A stretch of DNA of 64,000 nt from Novosphingobium sp049354825 (GCF_049354825.1 NZ_CP186480.1:2626220-2690219), one strand, 5' to 3'; positions 35,169-44,951 are shown, numbered from the stretch's first letter. Numbers and translations: made by a program. The notes: generated from the sequence alone by a model not told the origin.

Positions 35169-38100
35169 ATGAGGACCACCAGCATTTACCGCGCCGCGAT
35201 TTCGCGCGCGTCCGCCACCTCGCTGCTCGCGCTGATCGCGGCCAGCGCGGTGGCCGCCGTGCCGGGCATGGCCGCGGCCCAGACGATCGAGGCGCCGACC
35301 CCGGCAGCCCCGACCCCGGACGAGGAAACCGCGCAGCCCAAGCCCGATTCCAATGGCGAGATCGTCGTGACCGGGTCGCTGATCGCGCGCCGCGACGCCA
35401 CCAGCTCCAGCCCGATCTCGACGGTCGACGCCGACGCTCTGTCCAGCACGGCTTCGCCCTCGCTCGACAAGGCGCTGGGCCAGTTGCCCCAGTTCTCCGG
35501 CGCGCAAGGCGCCGCCGAAGTGGGCGACGCGCAAGGCACGATCGGGTTCAGCGGGGGCCAATCGTACAGCGACTTGCGCGGGCTCGGCCCGAACCGTTCG
35601 CTGGTACTGCTCGACGGGCGGCGCCTGATGGCCTCGTCGCCCGACGGCGCGATCGACCTCAACACCATTCCCTCCTCGCTGATCGGCTCGGTAGAAGTGA
35701 TCACCGGCGGCGCTTCGGCGACATACGGTTCGGACGCGGTGGCCGGCGTGGTCAACTTCAAGCTGCGTACCAAGCTCGACGGGCTCGAGCTGACCGCCAA
35801 GACCTCGATCACTGACGAGGGCGACGGCGCCACCAAGAGCATCGCCGCGGCCTGGGGCTCCTCGTTCGCGGACAGCAAGGGGCGCGTGCTGTTCGCGCTC
35901 GAATACGCGGACCGCGATGCCGTCGCCGGCCGCGACCGTCCGTTCTTCGCCAATATCCGCCAGCTCGCCCGCCCGCCCGAAGGCATCATCGGGGCCGGCA
36001 ACTACGGCGGCGGCGCGCCCTCGGTCGCGGCGGTCAACGCCGTGCTGGCCGGCTATCCGGGGACGACCCCGATCGCCGGCAGCGGCGCCTACAACGGTGC
36101 GATCGGCGTCAACAACGACGGCACGATCTTCACCACGCTGGCGGGCAGCAACTGCGTGCAGAACTACCGCGGGCTGAACCAGGGCGTGCTGGGCCTCAAC
36201 ATCAGCCCCAACTGCCGCCAGGTGCAGGTGGCGCTGGGCCAGTACTTCGCCGTCCAGGTGCCGCTCAAGCGCTACAACGCCTTCACGAAGCTGAGCTACG
36301 AACTGTCGAGCGACATCAGCGTCTACGGCCAGTTCGGCTACATGCGCTCCGAAGCGCTGAGCCAGACCGGCGCCGGTTCGACCAAGCCGGCGATCCCGCT
36401 GATCGTGCCGCGCAGCAACCCCTACATCACCGGCAACGCGGCGCTGCAGCAGATCCTCAATTCCAACCCGGCGGCGACCGGCAACCTGATCGTCACCAAG
36501 CTGCTGACCAACTTCGGCAACCGCGTGGAGACGTTCGATTACGACGTCTGGCAGGGCGTGGTCGGCCTGGAAGGACGCATCCCGGGCACCCCGCTGTCGT
36601 TCAACCTCTACGGTTCGCAGGGCAAGGCGCAGTACGTGAACACCATGTACGGTGATGTCAGCAGCACCGCCATCAACTCCGCGCTCAACGGCACCGCCAA
36701 TTACCGCGGCCAGAACGGCAACTGCATCGGCTATGCGGTCAACCCGTTCGGGTCGGCGCCGATCAGCGCCGGCTGCCTGGAATACATCAGCCGCACCAAC
36801 ATCAACACCAACGACCAGAAGCAGACGATCGTCGAAGGCACGGTGCAGGGCCCGCTGTTCGCGCTGCCCGGCGGCGACCTCAGCTTCGCGGTCGGCGCCG
36901 ATCACCGCCAGACCAGCTTCAACTACGTTCCGGCGGACACGCTGCGCACCAACGATTCGATCAGCTACGGCCTGATCAGCGCGGCTTCGGGCAAGCAGTC
37001 GGTCAACGAGGTCTTCGGCGAGCTGCTGATCCCGATCCTGCGCGATACCCCGTTCTTCCGCGAACTGACGGTGAACCTGGGCTACCGCTATTCGGACTAC
37101 AGCCTGTTCGGCGGCCAGAACACCTACAAGGGCGACCTCACCTGGCGCCCGGTCGAGCCGGTGCTGCTGCGCGGCAGCTACTCGGTGGCGATCCGCGCGC
37201 CCAGCCTGGGCAACCTGTTCGGCCCGACCTCGGTCGCGCAGCTGCCGATCGGGACCGGTCCCAACGCGGGCGATCCGTGCGCGGTGGGCAGCATCTATCG
37301 CACCAGTTCGGCCGCAGCGCAGGTTTCCGCGCTGTGCCAGGCGCAAGGGATTCCCGCGGCGATCTACCCGACTTATACTTACGGCATCTCGACCGTGCCC
37401 GGGCTTGACGGCAGCAACCCGTCGCTGACCCCGGAGCGCGCGACCACCTATTCGTTCGGCACGGTGATCACGCCGCACTTCGGCAGCCCGGTGTTCAACC
37501 GGGTCCAGCTGTCGGTCGATTACTACAACATCCGCATCAAGGACGCGATCGGCGCGCTGCTGCTGTCCGACATCCTGCCGCGCTGCTTCAATTCCGACGG
37601 CATCAGCAATCCGTCGTACGACCAGGGCAACGCCTATTGCCAGCGCATCACGCGCGATCCGCTGACCGGGCAGATCACGCTGGGCCGGCAGGGGCTGTTC
37701 AACTTCGCCACCTACACCGTTGCGGGCATCGACGCGCAGCTCAACTGGCAGATGGCGCTGGGCGACATGGGCATCGGCGGGCAGGACAGCACGCTCGACC
37801 TGCGCTCGACCGTTTCGTACCTCGACAAGTACACGGTTGCCGGGCTGCTCGGTTCGCCGACCTACAATTATGCCGGCACCGCCGGGTTCGGCGGCGTGGG
37901 CGGCGGGATCTCGCACCCGCGCTGGAAGACCAACACCAGCCTGACCTATAACACCGGGCCGTTCAGCGGCACGCTGATCTGGCGCCATATCTCGAAGATG
38001 GACCACTCCGACCTGCTGTCGAACCCGGCCTCGCCGACGCCGGGGATCGCCGCCTACAACTACTTCGACGCCAATGCCGAGTTCTCGGCCGGGGAGCGCT

Positions 38101-38237
38101 TCACCTTCGGGCTCGGCGTCACCAACCTGACCGACAAGACCCCGCCGTTCATCAGCGCCGCGCCGCTGACGACCGACGCGGCGACGTACGACGTGATCGG
38201 GCGGACCTTCTTCGCCTCGATCAAGGCCCGGTTCTGA
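35169..38237 (+). CDS. TonB-dependent receptor
   Basis: A 1022-residue outer membrane receptor. Signal peptide ending in MAAAQ, then GEIVVTGSLIARRDA (TonB box region), plug domain (LRGLGPNRSLVLLDGRR, VEVITGGASATYGSDAVAGVVN) and a long beta-barrel ending in the aromatic FFASIKARF. The start at ATG 35169 follows GGAAAGGAC. It lies 113 bases behind the CitMHS permease on the same strand, so outer and inner membrane uptake of the same acid is likely. It is close to the NicFG/oar-like branch that carries organic compounds and not iron, but this is inferred from context. Confidence 0.91.
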   Translation: MRTTSIYRAAISRASATSLLALIAASAVAAVPGMAAAQTIEAPTPAAPTPDEETAQPKPDSNGEIVVTGSLIARRDATSSSPISTVDADALSSTASPSLDKALGQLPQFSGAQGAAEVGDAQGTIGFSGGQSYSDLRGLGPNRSLVLLDGRRLMASSPDGAIDLNTIPSSLIGSVEVITGGASATYGSDAVAGVVNFKLRTKLDGLELTAKTSITDEGDGATKSIAAAWGSSFADSKGRVLFALEYADRDAVAGRDRPFFANIRQLARPPEGIIGAGNYGGGAPSVAAVNAVLAGYPGTTPIAGSGAYNGAIGVNNDGTIFTTLAGSNCVQNYRGLNQGVLGLNISPNCRQVQVALGQYFAVQVPLKRYNAFTKLSYELSSDISVYGQFGYMRSEALSQTGAGSTKPAIPLIVPRSNPYITGNAALQQILNSNPAATGNLIVTKLLTNFGNRVETFDYDVWQGVVGLEGRIPGTPLSFNLYGSQGKAQYVNTMYGDVSSTAINSALNGTANYRGQNGNCIGYAVNPFGSAPISAGCLEYISRTNINTNDQKQTIVEGTVQGPLFALPGGDLSFAVGADHRQTSFNYVPADTLRTNDSISYGLISAASGKQSVNEVFGELLIPILRDTPFFRELTVNLGYRYSDYSLFGGQNTYKGDLTWRPVEPVLLRGSYSVAIRAPSLGNLFGPTSVAQLPIGTGPNAGDPCAVGSIYRTSSAAAQVSALCQAQGIPAAIYPTYTYGISTVPGLDGSNPSLTPERATTYSFGTVITPHFGSPVFNRVQLSVDYYNIRIKDAIGALLLSDILPRCFNSDGISNPSYDQGNAYCQRITRDPLTGQITLGRQGLFNFATYTVAGIDAQLNWQMALGDMGIGGQDSTLDLRSTVSYLDKYTVAGLLGSPTYNYAGTAGFGGVGGGISHPRWKTNTSLTYNTGPFSGTLIWRHISKMDHSDLLSNPASPTPGIAAYNYFDANAEFSAGERFTFGLGVTNLTDKTPPFISAAPLTTDAATYDVIGRTFFASIKARF

Positions 38238-38269
38238 GTGTCCGGTCATGAGGGCCCGGAGACGATGAG

Positions 38270-39103
38270 GTGAGCGCCCCGCCGACCGGTCCAACAGCCG
38301 GCACGCCGCCAGGCGTGCTCGACCGGGCGGTGGGGCGTTCCGTTTTCGGCCGCGATGCCGCGCTCTACGACCGGGCGCGCTCGGCCTATCCCGGTGCGCT
38401 GTATGCAGCGATTGCGGCGCGGCTGCCGGCAGGGCCGCGCGTGCTGGAGATCGGGGCCGGCACCGGGCTGGCCACGCGGGGGCTGGCCGGGCTCGAACCG
38501 TCGCGGCTGGTGCTGGTCGAGCCCGACCGCGGCATGGCCGATTTCCTCGCCACGCGCTTTCCCGCCCCGCAGGCCGAAGTCATCTGCGCCCCGTTCATCG
38601 ACGCTCCGGTCAAAGGACGGTTCGACCTCGTCGCCTGCGCGGCGGCGTTCCACTGGCTCGACCCCGACGCCGCCTTCGCGCGCATCGCCGGCCTGCTGAA
38701 TAGCGGCGGCATCTGCGCGCTGTGGTGGAACAGCTACTTCGGGCATGGCCTGCCCGATCCGTTCGGCGAGGCGGTGGCCGCGTTCCTGCGCGAGGAAGCC
38801 ATCGTGCTGCCGCCGTCCTATGTCGGCGGGCGGCACTATGCCTTCGACACGGACCATCATGCCGGAGCGATGGCGGCAGCAGGCTTCGGCGCGATCGAAA
38901 GCCGGGTCTTCTCGGCCCCGCGCGCGTTCGACGCGTGGAGCGCCCGCGACCTCTACGCCACGTTCTCGTTCATCGAAGTGCTGACCCCTGTGCGCCGCTC
39001 GCGCATTCTCGACGGCATCGGCCGGATCGTCGACGACCGCTTCGGCGGCCACGCCACCGCGGTCTGCGCGACCGCGCTTTACACCGGCGTCAACGCCGGC
39101 TGA
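38270..39103 (+). CDS. Class I SAM-dependent methyltransferase
   Basis: A 277-residue Rossmann-fold methyltransferase. The SAM-binding glycine loop is VLEIGAGTGLATRGLAG, followed by acidic VEPDRGMADFL and FDLVACAAAFHWLDPD. It starts at GTG 38270. The acceptor substrate is unknown. It stands apart from the transport genes before it. Confidence 0.87.
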   Translation: MSAPPTGPTAGTPPGVLDRAVGRSVFGRDAALYDRARSAYPGALYAAIAARLPAGPRVLEIGAGTGLATRGLAGLEPSRLVLVEPDRGMADFLATRFPAPQAEVICAPFIDAPVKGRFDLVACAAAFHWLDPDAAFARIAGLLNSGGICALWWNSYFGHGLPDPFGEAVAAFLREEAIVLPPSYVGGRHYAFDTDHHAGAMAAAGFGAIESRVFSAPRAFDAWSARDLYATFSFIEVLTPVRRSRILDGIGRIVDDRFGGHATAVCATALYTGVNAG

Positions 39104-39116
39104 GGCGCAGGCGCCG

Positions 39117-39929
39117 TCAGGCGGGGCCGGGTTCGGGCGCGGGCGTGCCGGGATGCGCGCCGGCCCGCTGGGGCAGGACAACGATCAGGATAACGATCGC
39201 CGCCAGCAGCACGCCGGTGGCGATCGGGCGGCTGAGCGCGAGGCCGCCGTTGGCGACCGGCTTGTCGAGGAAATCGCCCACCGTCGCGCCCAGCGGCCGG
39301 GTCAGGATGAAGGCGGCCCAGAACAGCGCCACGCGCGACAGCCCGGTCCGGAAATACAGCGCCGCGAGCACCGCCAGGGCGGCTCCGAACACCGCCGCGC
39401 CGCCGCCATAACCGAGCCCGGAATCGGCGAACCAGTCTCCCAGCGCGGTGCCGAGCGTCTGCGAAAAGGTGATCGTGATCCAGTAGAACGTCTCTTCGCG
39501 CGCGCTGACGATCGAGGCCACCGATATCGACCCGGTCGCCTTGTACCAGACCAGCAGCGAACCGAGCACGCAGCCGAGCAGCAGCAGCGATCCGCCCGGA
39601 TAGCCGATCCCCAGCGAACGGGTGCAGAAGTCCGCCAGCGTCGTTCCCGCCGTGGTGGAGGCGATGATGGTCGCCCAGTACAGCCACGGGTTGAAGACGC
39701 GCGCCCGCACCTGCGCCCAGACCAGCGCGATCAGCAATACGCCGAAGATCGCGGTGCCGACCAGGTAGCCGTTGAGGCCGCCCTGGCCCGCCGTTGGCGT
39801 CGTCTCGCCCAGCCACGACATCGACACGGTATCGCCGCCGGTCTCGCCCAGGGTGGTGGCCAGGATCTTGATGATCCAGAAGCCCAGCGTCACCGCCGGG
39901 ACCTTGGTCAGCGCCTCCGATTTCGTCAT
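39117..39929 (-). CDS. COG4705-type polytopic membrane protein
   Basis: A 270-residue membrane protein with about seven to eight hydrophobic segments. KVPAVTLGFWIIKILATTLGETGGD, STTAGTTLADF, SQTLGTALGDWFAD and TRPLGATVGDFLDKP are repeated TLGExxGD-like segments typical of this family. The function is not settled; the repeated acidic helix motifs suggest metal or cation transport. Standalone gene, convergent with the methyltransferase. Confidence 0.82.
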   Translation of the reverse strand: MTKSEALTKVPAVTLGFWIIKILATTLGETGGDTVSMSWLGETTPTAGQGGLNGYLVGTAIFGVLLIALVWAQVRARVFNPWLYWATIIASTTAGTTLADFCTRSLGIGYPGGSLLLLGCVLGSLLVWYKATGSISVASIVSAREETFYWITITFSQTLGTALGDWFADSGLGYGGGAAVFGAALAVLAALYFRTGLSRVALFWAAFILTRPLGATVGDFLDKPVANGGLALSRPIATGVLLAAIVILIVVLPQRAGAHPGTPAPEPGPA

Positions 39930-40051
39930 GCGGGAATCCTTGCAAAGCGCGATGGCAGACCGCCTCGGCCCGGGCGTTGCAGGATTGGCGGCTCACCGCA
40001 ATCCCTTGCGGATGCCTTGGCAAGCGCCGCCGCGGCGGCTAGCCCGGCGCG

Positions 40052-41437
40052 GTGAAGGCTCTCCATGATCCGGACCGGCTGCTGGCCGATGGCCTGGCCG
40101 CGATCCGCGCCCAGTTCTCGGTCCCCGCCGGGTTCCCGCCCCCCGTCCTTGCCGCCGCCGACCAGGCCGCGCGGCGCGTGCCGAGCGAGCACGCCGATCG
40201 CACCGCGCTGCCTTTCGTTACGCTCGACCCGGCCTCCTCGACCGACCTCGACCAGGCCTTCACGATCGAGACGGCGGGTGCGGACCTGCTGCTGCATTAC
40301 GCCATCGCCGACGTGGCCTGGTTCGTGGACGACGGCAGTGTGCTTGATACCGAAGCGTGGTCCCGCGGCGAGACGATCTACCTGCCCGACGGCAAGGCCG
40401 GCCTTTATCCGCCAGTCCTGGCCGAAGGTGCGGCCAGCCTCCTCCCCGACGGACCGCGCCCGGCGGTGATCTTTACCGTCCGCGTCGCGCCCGATGGCGC
40501 CGTCCGCCTCGACGGGGCCGAACGCGCGGTGATCCGCAGCCGCGCCAAGCTCGCTTACGAGACCGCTCGCGGCGATCATCTTCCCCCCGCGTTTCCGGAA
40601 CTGGCGGCGCGAATCGCCGCGGCCGAGGACGCGCGCGGCGCCTCGCGCGTCGACCCCCCCGAACAGGAAGTCGCACCCGGCGACGATGGGCGGCTGGCCC
40701 TGCGATTCCGGCCGCCGCTGGCGTCGGAGACGATGAACGCGGCGCTCTCGCTGGCAACCAACATGGCGGTTGCCGATGCGCTGTATGCCGCCGGCACCGG
40801 GCTGTTCCGCGTCATGGCCGCCCCTGACGATTTCGCGGTGCGACGCCTGCGGCAAACGGCAAGGGCCCTTGGCGTCGCCTGGCCCGACGACCAGACGCTG
40901 GCGGCGCTGGAGAAGACCCTGCGCGGCGCCACCCCGGGCGAAGCCGCCTTCATGCTGGCAATCCGCCGGGCTGGACAGGGCGCCAGTTACCAGCCCTACC
41001 AGGCCGGTCAAAAACCCTGGCACGCCGCCATGGCGGCGACTTACGCGCATGCCACCGCGCCGCTGCGCCGCCTGGCCGATCGCTACGTCGTCACCGCGGC
41101 ACTGGCAGTAGCGAACGGGCGGCCGGTGCCGGCGGCGACGCAGGACGCCTTCGCGCGGCTGCCCGCGGTGATGAACACGTCGGGCGCCCGCGCCGCCCAG
41201 GTCGAGCGCGCGGTGGTGGACCTGGCCGAGACGGCCCTGCTGTCGGGGCGCGAGGGCGAATATTTCGCCGCCCAGGTGACTGACGTGGGCGACAGCGGCG
41301 CCCGCATCCAGCTTTGCGAACTGCCGGTGGTGGCGCGCGTCGCCGCCCACGACGCGCCGCCCGGCACCGCGCTCAAGGTCCGGCTCGACCAGGTCGATCC
41401 GGCGCGCCGGACTTTGGCCTTTACCCGGGTCGGCTGA
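40052..41437 (+). CDS. RNB-domain ribonuclease (RNase II family)
   Basis: A 461-residue protein with the catalytic RNB domain. FVTLDPASSTDLDQAFTIE holds the metal-binding Asp cluster, AIADVAWFV follows, and YAHATAPLRRLADRY holds the conserved Arg residues near the 3' end of the site. The protein is shorter than RNase R or RNase II and lacks cold-shock domains at the N-terminus. It is the standalone short RNB form common in alphaproteobacteria. It degrades RNA from the 3' end. Confidence 0.9.
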   Translation: MKALHDPDRLLADGLAAIRAQFSVPAGFPPPVLAAADQAARRVPSEHADRTALPFVTLDPASSTDLDQAFTIETAGADLLLHYAIADVAWFVDDGSVLDTEAWSRGETIYLPDGKAGLYPPVLAEGAASLLPDGPRPAVIFTVRVAPDGAVRLDGAERAVIRSRAKLAYETARGDHLPPAFPELAARIAAAEDARGASRVDPPEQEVAPGDDGRLALRFRPPLASETMNAALSLATNMAVADALYAAGTGLFRVMAAPDDFAVRRLRQTARALGVAWPDDQTLAALEKTLRGATPGEAAFMLAIRRAGQGASYQPYQAGQKPWHAAMAATYAHATAPLRRLADRYVVTAALAVANGRPVPAATQDAFARLPAVMNTSGARAAQVERAVVDLAETALLSGREGEYFAAQVTDVGDSGARIQLCELPVVARVAAHDAPPGTALKVRLDQVDPARRTLAFTRVG

Positions 41438-41500
41438 ACCGGCTTGCGCCCACGCTCCGCTGCCGCTAGGTGCCGCGTTCCCCGGGAAGCCGGGGAGGAT

Positions 41501-41574
41501 GGCCCGATGGCGGAGTGGTTACGCACCGGACTGCAAATCCGTTTACGCCGGTTCGATTCCGGCTCGGGCCTCCA
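41501..41574 (+). tRNA. tRNA-Cys (GCA)
   Basis: Acceptor arm GGCCCGA (41501-41507) pairs with TCGGGCC (41564-41570), followed by T and an encoded CCA. The anticodon loop CTGCAAA puts GCA at 41533-41535. The T-arm GGTTCGATTCC is present. Length 74 bases. Confidence 0.96.
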
Positions 41575-41625
41575 AAATTCCCGCTTGCGAACCGGGCCCC
41601 CGGCCCGATAGACGCTGGCAGCAGT

Positions 41626-41701
41626 GCCGCTTTAGCTCAGTTGGTAGAGCACATCATTCGTAATGATGGGGTCACAGGTTCGAATCCTGTAAGCGGCACC
41701 A
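41626..41701 (+). tRNA. tRNA-Thr (CGT)
   Basis: Acceptor arm GCCGCTT pairs with AAGCGGC (41691-41697), then A and an encoded CCA. The anticodon loop TTCGTAA puts CGT at 41659-41661. Length 76 bases. A serine recombinase gene ends 185 bases downstream, so this tRNA is the likely landing place of the island. Confidence 0.96.
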
Positions 41702-41886
41702 CTCACTCCTAAAATGTCGGCCCTGCGGTTGAAGTCATGGACCTGTGCCATTTTTCGGCGCAGTTCTGCGGGCTTTTTGAACTGCGCATATCAGAGTGTG
41801 GTGACGAACGTCTCTGTTTGTGGCCAAATTTGAATGAAATGCAGCCCGGTCTGCGAAGCCAGTTTGGCAGACCACACTTGGCGTTT

Positions 41887-43572
41887 TCAGGAGTTGGAGA
41901 ACATTCCGACCTGCGCGACCCAAGATGGGGCTACGATTGCTCCGAGCAGGCTGGCATGTGTTAATGCAGCGGGCTGAGTACCATCAATGACCGCTTCGAC
42001 GACCTTAGGGGATAGCCATGATAGAGCGACCAGCTGGGTCAGCCGCTTCCGGCATTGTCCGGTCGTGGCGGCGAGACCTGTGATCGTCTGACCCTGTTCA
42101 GCGATTAGGCGTTCACGAATCGTAATCGCCTCGTCGAGCAACGCGGCGAGCGTGCGATCGCACGTGCTGCTGGCACCGCCATTAAAAACGAGCTTCACCT
42201 CGTTTCCTTTCCGAACCCGGCAGGCTGGGAGCACAAGCTCAAGGCCGGCTTTTGGTTTGAGGGGGCACTCAAGCGCAGCTTCGAGAGTGGCGTGGTCCAG
42301 CTCGATTGTTACGCTTTGATCGCCTGCCTTCACGCTACGAATCAATTCGGCGACCTTCGCTCGTCGATGGAACGTGCTGGTCCGCAGACGTTCGGCCAGA
42401 AGGGAACCCTGACTGATCGCTCGGCAGATAGAACCCGCGTCTGATGACAAGATTGCTTCTCGGATTGCACTGCTATCCTCGCACCACTCCGCCAGACAAT
42501 GGACGACCGCGCGCTCGACCTCATGGGCAGGGAGCCGCCAGGCAGGATGGCTGTTCGTGAGCGCGGCGCCGTGGGTTACGTAGTAGCGGTAACGCTTGCC
42601 ATCCCGGACTGAATGGCTGGGCGTCATTCTGCGACCAAGACCATCGGTGATTATCCCGGCCAAAAGGCTGACCTCTCGCGAAGTCCGGCGGGAGCTACGG
42701 TTTACGCGGTTCGCCTCTAACCTCTGCTGGACATCGTTCCACAGCGTCTCGTCGATAATTGCGTCGTGCTCGCCGGCGTGATCCGCGCCCTTGTGAATGA
42801 TGCTTCCGCGGTAGATACGATTGCCAAGGAGATGGAACAGCGCGCCGCGCTCGAACGGGACGCCGCCCTTGGTTCGTCCGTCCTTTTGCACCCGCTTCGC
42901 AGTACGGTAACCTCGTTCGCGAAGCTCATCGATCAGCAGCTGGCCGGTGCCTAAAGCGACGTAGCGCTCAAAAATGTGGCGCACAGTTGCCGCTTCCAAC
43001 TCGTTGATGATCAACTTGCGATCTTGAACCATGTATCCAAGCGGGACCGGCCCTCCCATCCACATACCCTTGGCCTTTGACATCGCGATCTTGTCGCGGA
43101 TGCGCTCTCCGGTAACCTCGCGCTCGAACTGCGCAAAACTTAGCAGGACATTGAGCATAAGCCGGCCCATGCTGGTCGTGGTATTGAATGACTGGGTCAC
43201 CGAGACGAAGCTGGCACCGGCTTGGTCAAGCACCTCGATGATCCTCGCAAAATCGGCGAGGCTGCGGGTCAGTCGGTCAATCTTGTACAGCACGATGACG
43301 TGGACGCGCCCGGCTGCGACATCGACGAGTAGGCGTTTCAGAGCAGGTCGCTCCATCGATCCCCCTGAGAAGCCGCCATCATCGTAGCGGTCACGGACGG
43401 GCGTCCAGCCTTCATGGCGTTGGCTGGCGATGTAGGCGCAGCAGGCATCGAACTGTGCATCAAGACTGTTGTACTCCTGCTCCAGCCCTTCTTCGTTCGA
43501 CTTGCGGGTATATACCGCGCAGCGCACCGCGCCGCGGGGTCCGTCGTTCGTGTCGCCCGCTCCTTTAGCCAT
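41887..43572 (-). CDS. Large serine recombinase (site-specific integrase)
   Basis: About 561 residues from ATG 43572; a TTG at 43596 is an alternative. N-terminal resolvase domain with the catalytic Ser in VYTRKSNEEGL, the helix E region VLYKIDRLTRSLADF and LNVLLSFAQFEREVTGERIRDK. Then come a recombinase domain (GPVPLGYMVQD, RIYRGSIIHKG) and a C-terminal part with coiled-coil and HTH-like character. Such proteins insert and excise phages and genomic islands. It overlaps the DUF2924 gene and reads toward tRNA-Thr. Confidence 0.9.
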   Translation of the reverse strand: MAKGAGDTNDGPRGAVRCAVYTRKSNEEGLEQEYNSLDAQFDACCAYIASQRHEGWTPVRDRYDDGGFSGGSMERPALKRLLVDVAAGRVHVIVLYKIDRLTRSLADFARIIEVLDQAGASFVSVTQSFNTTTSMGRLMLNVLLSFAQFEREVTGERIRDKIAMSKAKGMWMGGPVPLGYMVQDRKLIINELEAATVRHIFERYVALGTGQLLIDELRERGYRTAKRVQKDGRTKGGVPFERGALFHLLGNRIYRGSIIHKGADHAGEHDAIIDETLWNDVQQRLEANRVNRSSRRTSREVSLLAGIITDGLGRRMTPSHSVRDGKRYRYYVTHGAALTNSHPAWRLPAHEVERAVVHCLAEWCEDSSAIREAILSSDAGSICRAISQGSLLAERLRTSTFHRRAKVAELIRSVKAGDQSVTIELDHATLEAALECPLKPKAGLELVLPACRVRKGNEVKLVFNGGASSTCDRTLAALLDEAITIRERLIAEQGQTITGLAATTGQCRKRLTQLVALSWLSPKVVEAVIDGTQPAALTHASLLGAIVAPSWVAQVGMFSNS

Positions 43573-43981
43573 TTCCGCCACTCGGATTGAGTCCAAAGAA
43601 CCGCGGTCCTGACCACGGCGTGCCCGTTACCTCGCGCGCAATTGCACTGAGCGAGCGATATGTTCGGTCCTCGAATACGAAGCCTTCAGGCTCAATCTGG
43701 ACCGTGATTGTCCGACCATTCCAGCTCCGGACAAGCCGCGTCCCGGGCCTGATCACGACACCAACTTTGCCGCCTTTGGCTAGCGCGCGCAGCTTGGCAG
43801 CCGAGCCGCGCTTCAAGCCGCCAAGCGCCTGCTCCTGCAGCCGATACGCGATGCCTAAGCGCAACAAATCCGGGGCGAGGCGGGGAGATGGCACGCCGTA
43901 TACCCGCGTCCACTCTGCCTTCAGATCTACCGCGGCCATAGCGTCGAGGGCTGCCAGCTTTCCTCCAAGTTCTCTCTTCAT
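43565..43981 (-). CDS. DUF2924 family protein
   Basis: A 138-residue basic protein: MKRELGGKLAALDAMAAVDLKAEW, LRLGIAYRLQEQALGGL, PGTRLVRSWNGRTITVQIEPEGFVFE and YRSLSAIAREVTGTPWSGPRFFGL. This is the DUF2924 pattern that almost always stands beside a serine recombinase in alphaproteobacterial elements. A DNA-binding recombination accessory role is likely. It overlaps both neighbours by a few bases. Confidence 0.87.
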   Translation of the reverse strand: MKRELGGKLAALDAMAAVDLKAEWTRVYGVPSPRLAPDLLRLGIAYRLQEQALGGLKRGSAAKLRALAKGGKVGVVIRPGTRLVRSWNGRTITVQIEPEGFVFEDRTYRSLSAIAREVTGTPWSGPRFFGLNPSGGNG

Positions 43982-44334
43982 TGCGGGCTGCCAGTGATTT
44001 TGTAGCAAGTCATTTCCCCGCGTTTGCAGCGCTCGATGAGGTATCCTTTCTTCTTGAGCCCTGTAAGCGCGGCGCGGGTCGTGTGAGGCAGCCATCCGAT
44101 TGCTTGGATCAATTCTTCCAAAGTCCCGCCTTCGCTGCGTCTGAGCAGGTCGGCCACTTGCGCAATCTTACTGTGCTTCCGCGCCGGTGCGGTATCATCA
44201 ATGACCCCTGTTCGCGGACCCATGGGTAACGGCCCTCTCGGTTCTGTAACTTGATCGGGTGCCGAAGACTCGTGCTGTGGGCTCGGCTCGCGAGCGTAGC
44301 GGCGGCCGGTACGAAGCTTGCTTTTCTCAATCAT
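43978..44334 (-). CDS. DUF3489 family protein
   Basis: A 118-residue protein whose C-terminal 60 residues form a winged-helix-like domain: SKIAQVADLLRRSEGGTLEELIQAIGWLPHTTRAALTGLKKKGY. The N-terminal half is polar and unstructured. DUF3489, DUF2924 and a serine recombinase in this order form a recurring integration module. Confidence 0.85.
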   Translation of the reverse strand: MIEKSKLRTGRRYAREPSPQHESSAPDQVTEPRGPLPMGPRTGVIDDTAPARKHSKIAQVADLLRRSEGGTLEELIQAIGWLPHTTRAALTGLKKKGYLIERCKRGEMTCYKITGSPQ

Positions 44335-44951
44335 CGGGTGGGTCTCCTAAGGCGCAGTCTCTTGCTGCTCCCACCACCCTCAGCCCCGATGCGCTGAGCA
44401 TCCGGGTCTGCTGCCACCATCTTGCGGCAGCTGATCACATGAATACCAATGCTCCAGTTGGGCAGACAGTCCAGTCGGATTGCGACATGGGATAAAGAAA
44501 TCGCGGAGCGTCTATTTCCCTGTGGCCCGACGTCAGCTTTGCGCCCCAATTCCAGTCGTCCAGATTTCTCCGTTGGCTTCCTGAAAGCGGACATTAATCC
44601 GATTTAAGCGGGATGGCGGGGTTTGGGACTTCCTGCCATTATCCAGTTACGCGTCGAACGGCAGGTCTCGCCAGTAGCGGACGTCCGGTGCTTCGCCGAC
44701 CGGCCATCAGATGCGACTTGAGATGGCCGTTTTCTACTTGACCGGTTTCGGAGATCGGCCCGAGAAAACGGACGTTCGTTCCCGACCCGTTCGGCGTAAC
44801 ACGAGCCGCTGTACCGACGCCGGGGGCTGGCCGATTACTGGCCATTTGGCTTCGGGAATTGAGCTGGGCTTAGCCGTCGTTCCTCATCAATAGACGGGCT
44901 CCTTCGATGCGAAGGCGCGTGGTGGGACGGCACCATCGAAGGAATCGTCAT
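44335..44951. other. Gene-free interval in the island
   Basis: No convincing coding sequence on either strand. It carries several short variants of AGCGGAC(A/G)T: 44586 (AAGCGGACATT), 44677 (AGCGGACGTCC) and 44768 (ACGGACGTTCG). Related sequence occurs in other gene-free parts of the island, such as 58701. Confidence 0.5.

Noticed and set aside
34959..38294. A 1111-residue reading on the minus strand
   Set aside because: It is the antisense of the TonB receptor gene; Arg/Ala/Gly-rich with no motif, as expected of GC-rich shadow frames.
41593..41607. Hairpin CGGGCC-CCC-GGCCCG between the two tRNAs as a terminator
   Set aside because: A strong stem but no T-run follows, so Rho-independent termination is not supported.
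44331..44594. A possible 87-residue gene upstream of DUF3489
   Set aside because: No ribosome site, composition not gene-like, and it covers the intergenic repeat-like sequences.
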